Source: Moesziomyces globuligerus (taxonomy: Eukaryota > Basidiomycota > Ustilaginomycetes > Ustilaginales > Ustilaginaceae). Taken from it: a stretch of 64,000 nucleotides of DNA. A program made the position numbers and the translations under genes. Of this stretch, positions 60,153 to 64,000 are shown one piece after another; the stretch's first letter is position 1, and each line of letters begins with the position of its first letter. The notes beneath the pieces are model-generated. The model worked only from the letters and a program-made list of their open reading frames with translations, had not been told where the DNA came from and did no database searches. The stretch covers positions 1 to 64,000 of the forward strand of contig JARVLF010000022.1 of NCBI GenBank assembly GCA_030849465.1. Direction: 5' to 3'.

Positions 60153-61184
60153 GCTCGCAAAGAGGCCGTGGCTGGACTCTGGTGGTTGTTCGGTTCGAGG
60201 GGTGCGTGAGGGGCGGCTAGGGATCAGCGTACGCGTTGCACGTCGTCCATGACGCCGCTAGCAAGCGAATACGATGTGGGAGAGGCGGAGCTGGTGGTGA
60301 GCAACAAAGGTGTCGAGCGAGCGTCGACACACCGCCAACGATGCGCAAGGACAGGGAAGGGGGGGATCTGCGTCGGCTGCAAGTCGTGCACCTGCGGCTG
60401 CAGTAGCCAGGAGAGAAGCGGGAACAATGATGAGATGCAGCCGCAAGCAGGACTAAAGCATGCAAGGGGGGACGACTTAGAAGGGGGGGGGGGGGGTCTT
60501 TTTTTGCCCCGGGGGGGGGGGGAGGGGGGCCGCTGAGTGAGATGCAGATGCTCGCATATGTGTGGTGCATGCCCATCTGCTTGTTGGCGTGCGTGTGTGC
60601 ATGCGATGCGTGCTGGCCACACAGAAAGGATGCTATTTTTTCACCGCCACCGTTCTCAATACCTCGGCTGGTGCGTGTTGTGCCTTGCCAGCGTGACCTG
60701 CTCCCGCACTGTCCGCTCGGCGCGTGAGTCGCATGCTCGCATGCTACAGTATCGAGCACAAGACTGCCAACGACTGGAGGGGGAAGGGGGGACAAGGTGG
60801 CGTTTGCGAGGCGTCATGCAGCATGAACATGCGTGTCTCGTGAGAACAGTCTTAAAAGAAAACAACACGCCCACGCCTGCACATCCGCCGCCCGCAACTC
60901 CGCCGCTGTCAAAAAAAGCCATCATCCCGCCAAAAACCATGCCAGCACACACGGCTTTCCAGCTAAACATCCACCCCCTCCCGTCCCGTCTTTTGCCAAC
61001 ACACTCCGATTCCCCGTCTGATCCCCCCCCCTCCCTGATCCCCCGATATCGACATGTCCCGATCTCACACCCTTCCTCCATACCATGCTCTCATCCATGC
61101 GGCGCTGCAGTGACACGAGAAACGAGAGAGACGCAAGTAGACAATTTCTGGACAAAAAACACTGTGCTGGGGGCATCGAGAGCG
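60153..61184. other. Intergenic region with paired G-runs
   Basis: About 1 kb between two minus-strand genes. It contains the G-rich tract at 60483-60529 and otherwise shows C-rich sequence at 60860-61080. Overlapping open frames show no domain. Confidence 0.55.
60483..60529. repeat. G-run cluster (possible quadruplex)
   Basis: 14 G at 60483-60496, then T-rich spacer and CCCC, then 12 G at 60511-60522, A, and 6 G. It lies about 330 bp upstream of the start of the unrecognised minus-strand gene at 60152. Confidence 0.85.
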
Positions 61185-62621
61185 CTAGGGCTTGCCGAGA
61201 CGCTTGCCGTTGCGACGCGGACGCTCGCGGACGACCATTTGGTTGGCGCCGCGCGTACCGGGCTTGCGCGTCCTGGCGCCCTTGGCGAGGTGGCCGTAGA
61301 TGGAGCGCGGATGCATGTTGCTCTTGCTCTTGCCGCGGCCACCGCCGTGCGGATGGTCGCACGCGTTCATGGCCACACCGCGCACCTTGGGCCTCCTACC
61401 GAGCCAGCGGCTCCTACCCGCCTTGCCGAGGCGTCGGTGCTGGTGGTCCTTGTTGCTCACCGTCCCGATCGCCGCGCAGCACTGCGAGGGCACCAGACGC
61501 ACCTCGCCGCTCTGCAGCCGCACCTGCGCATGCGACTCGCCCGCACCGCTCCGCCCCGAAAACGCAACCAGCTGCCCAAACGTCCCCGCCGACCGCACCA
61601 TCTTGGCCGCGCCCCGAGGCTGCAGCGTGATCGAGTGGATCGTCGTGCCGATCGGGATCAGGTGCAGCGGCAGAAAGTTGCCCGGTCGGATCGCCTGCGT
61701 GCGGAAGATGCCCAGGTCGAGCGACGACGCCGATGATGCTGTCGCGCCGGCTGTTGCCGCTGCTGGCTCGTCGCCAGCCGTCTGCGGAGCGGCGGGGTCG
61801 GTCGAGAGCGGGCTGCCGTCGGCCGAGACCACCTCGTCGACGATGGTCGATGCGCGCGGTGCGCGTTCCGGCAGTCCGAGGCGGTAGCTCTGCACCGTGT
61901 CGCCTGCGCGCAGACCGTCCGGCGCGAGGATGTAGCTCTTGAGCCCGCTGAGCGTGTGTTGGATCAGCGCAATGTGCGCGCTGCGGCCCGGATCGTACTC
62001 GATGCGCAGCACCTTCTGCTCTCCGGCCTCCCAGCGATAGAAGTCGACGAGCCGGATGCGGCGCTTGTGTCCACCGCCGCGTCCGCGCACCGTGACGCGG
62101 CCGTGGTGGTTGCGACCCGCCGTGCTGCGCTTGGCGACGGTGAGCGAGCGCTCGGGCTTGCCCTTGTGCAGATGCTCGTTGAGCGGCTGCCGCAGCCACC
62201 GGATGGAGCGAGTGATGGGCTTGTACGTCTTGAACTGGCGGTCCTTGCGCACGAACGGCGACGTCGTCGTCGTCGACACGCCCAGCCGCGCAGACACGCT
62301 CGACTCGGCCATCTTGCGCTTCGCCGCCTTGCGGATCTGCTTGAGCTGCGTGCGTCGCTCCTTGCGCGACGCCTTGGGCGGCTGTGCGGACGCCGCCGGC
62401 TGCTTGGGCAGCACCGGTGCCGTCGACACCTGCGTTGTCGACGACACGGTCTGCAGGTAGCGCTGCCCCAGCGACGCGGTGCGTGCCGACGCCTGGAGCG
62501 CAGCGCCGATGCGCGAGCAAGACGAGGGCGTCAGCGCGAGGCTCGACGAAGAGGCGGTGCTCGCGATGCTCGCGCGCGTCACCGCCTGGAGCGCGACGCG
62601 CCCGAATGCAGCGCCGACCAT
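61185..62621 (-). CDS. Mitochondrial large-subunit ribosomal protein uL2m
   Basis: A 478-aa single-exon protein. The first ~110 residues are Ala/Ser/Arg-rich, a presequence plus extension. The L2 core starts at about 150 with AGRNHHGRVTVRGRGGGHKRRIRLVDF, split here for reading as GRNHHGRVTVRGRGGGHKR. It continues through EYDPGRSAHIALI, the KMVRSAGTFGQLVAF-type loop and the C-terminal RPKVRGVAMNACDHPHGGGRG, whose His is essential in bacterial L2. It lies at the peptidyl-transferase centre of the mitoribosome. An Ala/Thr-rich insert of about 35 residues (ADGSPLSTDPAAPQTAGDEP...) interrupts the core between the two halves. Confidence 0.96.
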   Translation of the reverse strand: MVGAAFGRVALQAVTRASIASTASSSSLALTPSSCSRIGAALQASARTASLGQRYLQTVSSTTQVSTAPVLPKQPAASAQPPKASRKERRTQLKQIRKAAKRKMAESSVSARLGVSTTTTSPFVRKDRQFKTYKPITRSIRWLRQPLNEHLHKGKPERSLTVAKRSTAGRNHHGRVTVRGRGGGHKRRIRLVDFYRWEAGEQKVLRIEYDPGRSAHIALIQHTLSGLKSYILAPDGLRAGDTVQSYRLGLPERAPRASTIVDEVVSADGSPLSTDPAAPQTAGDEPAAATAGATASSASSLDLGIFRTQAIRPGNFLPLHLIPIGTTIHSITLQPRGAAKMVRSAGTFGQLVAFSGRSGAGESHAQVRLQSGEVRLVPSQCCAAIGTVSNKDHQHRRLGKAGRSRWLGRRPKVRGVAMNACDHPHGGGRGKSKSNMHPRSIYGHLAKGARTRKPGTRGANQMVVRERPRRNGKRLGKP

Positions 62622-63028
62622 CGTGTGCTGTGACTGGCCGAGAAAGCTGCAAAGTCCGGGTAGCGATAGAGATGGGTGGTGGAGATCTCGGTGATCAGTG
62701 TGGTGATGGTGATGATGCGATCGCTCGGCGGCCCTGCCAGTGAGCAGAGCAGCGTCTGGGCATCAGAGCAAAGGATTGCGCTGCTGGGAAAAAATCCGAT
62801 TCTTCCCACTGCCGCCCGCACGCGTCACGTGCATTGCACCGCACCAAATTACATATGCATACGTAATGCCCTTTTTCGCACGGTGGTGGTCTAACAGAAG
62901 TAAAGTGAGGCTAAGGCCTCACATACTCACACCCTCGTCCTGAGCGACGTCGATCGAGCCCCCACTCAAGTCGAAGATGCTACAAATACAAATGACATTG
63001 CGAGCCGCACACTGAGCAGAATCCAGCC
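62622..63028. other. Intergenic region upstream of uL2m
   Basis: About 400 bp between two minus-strand genes. No gene or repeat recognised. Confidence 0.5.
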
Positions 63029-63971
63029 TCACTTCTTTGACTTCTTCTTGGATGCTGTGCTGGCACTTGCCGCCGCAGCGCGCTTCTTGCCCGCCGCGCC
63101 GCCGCCGTTTTCCTTGTTGGCGCCGTTCTTGCGTGCCATGATCTCGGCCTGGATGCGGTCGAACTCGTCGTCGGTGGGCCGTTTTTCTTTGGCGCCGGCT
63201 TTGGCTTCGAGCTTGGCGATCATGTCGTCGAACTGGGATGCGCGATTCTGGTTCTTGCGCTGGATGAGCGCGGCCAAGCCGCCGAGGTCGTCGTCGTCGT
63301 CATCGTTGGCTTTGCTCCTGCCCTTGCCGCGAGCGGTCTTGGGCTTGTGCTTGGCGTCGGACTTGCCCGCTGAGCGCGCTGGCTTGGCCTTGCCAGAGCC
63401 CTTGCCCGAGCCGAAGAGGTCGTCCCAGACGCCAAGCTCTTTGGCAAGTGCCTCGGCCTCGGCCGCTTCGCCCTTGGCCTTGGTGCGCAGCGCCTTTCGG
63501 CCTGCCTCGTCGTTCTTGCTCCTCGTCCAGGCGTCGGTGGCTTTGAGCTCGCCGGCGTCGATGGCCGCGTCGATCAGCGCGACGAAGCGCGCCTCGTCGG
63601 CGATGAACTCGCAGCAGGGGACGTGGTTGAAGATCTGGGCGAGCTCACCGTTGGTAGCCTCGTACGCCTCGAGCAGGTCGGCCTTCTCCTCGGCCGAGTT
63701 CTGGTACTTTTGCTTAAAGTCGTCGAGCGTGTGGCGCGAGACCTCGCCGGACCAGAGCTCCTTGAAGTAGGCGTTCCAGTCGAAATCCGCATCGCCCTCG
63801 CCAAACATGAGCTCCTTGGTGGAGCCGGTGTTGTCGAACTTGCGCCGTCGCACCTCGTCCGAGAGCACCGCATACGCAAAGCCGATGCGCTGGAACGTCT
63901 GGCTGGCCTCCTCCGCCGCATTCTCCGAGGACGACGAGAGCACCTTGTCCGGATGGAACTTCAACGCCAGT
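63029..63971 (-). CDS. DNAJC9-like J-domain protein (5' part outside window)
   Basis: The last exon (63971-63029, 313 aa) of a minus-strand gene that continues past the window edge. Its 5' end is a GCGACAG acceptor directly before LALKFHPDK, which holds the His-Pro-Asp motif of a J domain. The rest of the J domain is FQRIGFAYAVLSDEVRRRKFDNTG. Following residues (DADFDWNAYFKELW; FKQKYQNSAEEKADLLEAYE; MIAKLEAKAG; RIQAEIMARK) match the DNAJC9 family, histone-binding co-chaperones that recruit Hsp70 in the nucleus. A Lys-rich C-terminus fits nuclear location. The J-domain start and first exon(s) lie outside. Confidence 0.88.
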
Positions 63972-64000
63972 CTGTCGCAACACCAGCAAGCAAGCATGGG

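Noticed and set aside
60537..61736. 399-codon plus-strand frame overlapping the uL2m gene
   Set aside because: Its second half lies antisense to a conserved ribosomal protein gene and the first half shows no domain.

Overview
The window is the left end of a chromosome. It opens with about 178 bp of CCCTAA repeats, the C-rich strand of a TTAGGG telomere, and then runs into ordinary euchromatin. The DNA is GC-rich. Many genes are intronless and the rest carry short GT-AG introns (about 40-300 bp). The gene set is fungal (Zn2Cys6 regulator, tropomyosin of exactly 161 aa, Kar9-like protein, GT21 ceramide glucosyltransferase). This fits a smut-type basidiomycete (Ustilaginomycotina, Ustilago/Sporisorium/Pseudozyma-like). 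That placement is inference from style and content; no database was searched.

Layout. 1-2.9 kb: telomere, then a four-exon gene reading towards the telomere, then gene-free subtelomeric DNA with a small tandem duplication. 3.2-6.6 kb: ceramide glucosyltransferase and argininosuccinate lyase, convergent. 8.9-20.5 kb: a 1731-aa disordered protein with two SxIP motifs, a SAM methyltransferase, a DUF1772 membrane protein behind a cluster of CCGCGGTCCG words, and a Kar9-like protein ending in a GAR domain. 20.7-32.5 kb: mitochondrial bL27m and TIM23 (divergent), a large Zn2Cys6 factor, the SF3b subunit PHF5A/Rds3, an ELMO/CED-12 protein and COQ4. 32.8-42.6 kb: a CmcJ/AsaB-type oxygenase-like protein, a seven-helix-like membrane protein, a secreted GH27 alpha-galactosidase with a C-terminal carbohydrate-binding module, an FMN 2-hydroxyacid oxidase with a peroxisomal tripeptide, and mitochondrial GatA. 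46.3-53.5 kb: a stand-alone response regulator, tropomyosin and a kinesin-14. 53.6-64 kb: BFR2/AATF and NSP1 (divergent), an unrecognised proline/serine-rich protein, mitochondrial uL2m, and a DNAJC9-like J-protein cut by the window edge.

Functional themes are inference. There is a group of cytoskeletal genes: two SxIP-bearing candidate plus-end proteins, one of them Kar9/GAR, a kinesin-14 that also starts with an SxIP motif, and tropomyosin. There is also a group of nuclear-encoded mitochondrial genes (bL27m, TIM23, COQ4, GatA, uL2m). No transposase, CRISPR array, rRNA or convincing tRNA was seen. Most points worth a second look are: the subtelomeric gene whose last splice donor pairs with an acceptor exactly at the telomere junction; an open frame running in phase past the tropomyosin stop; the loss of one zinc-ligand cysteine in PHF5A; and the SxIP set.
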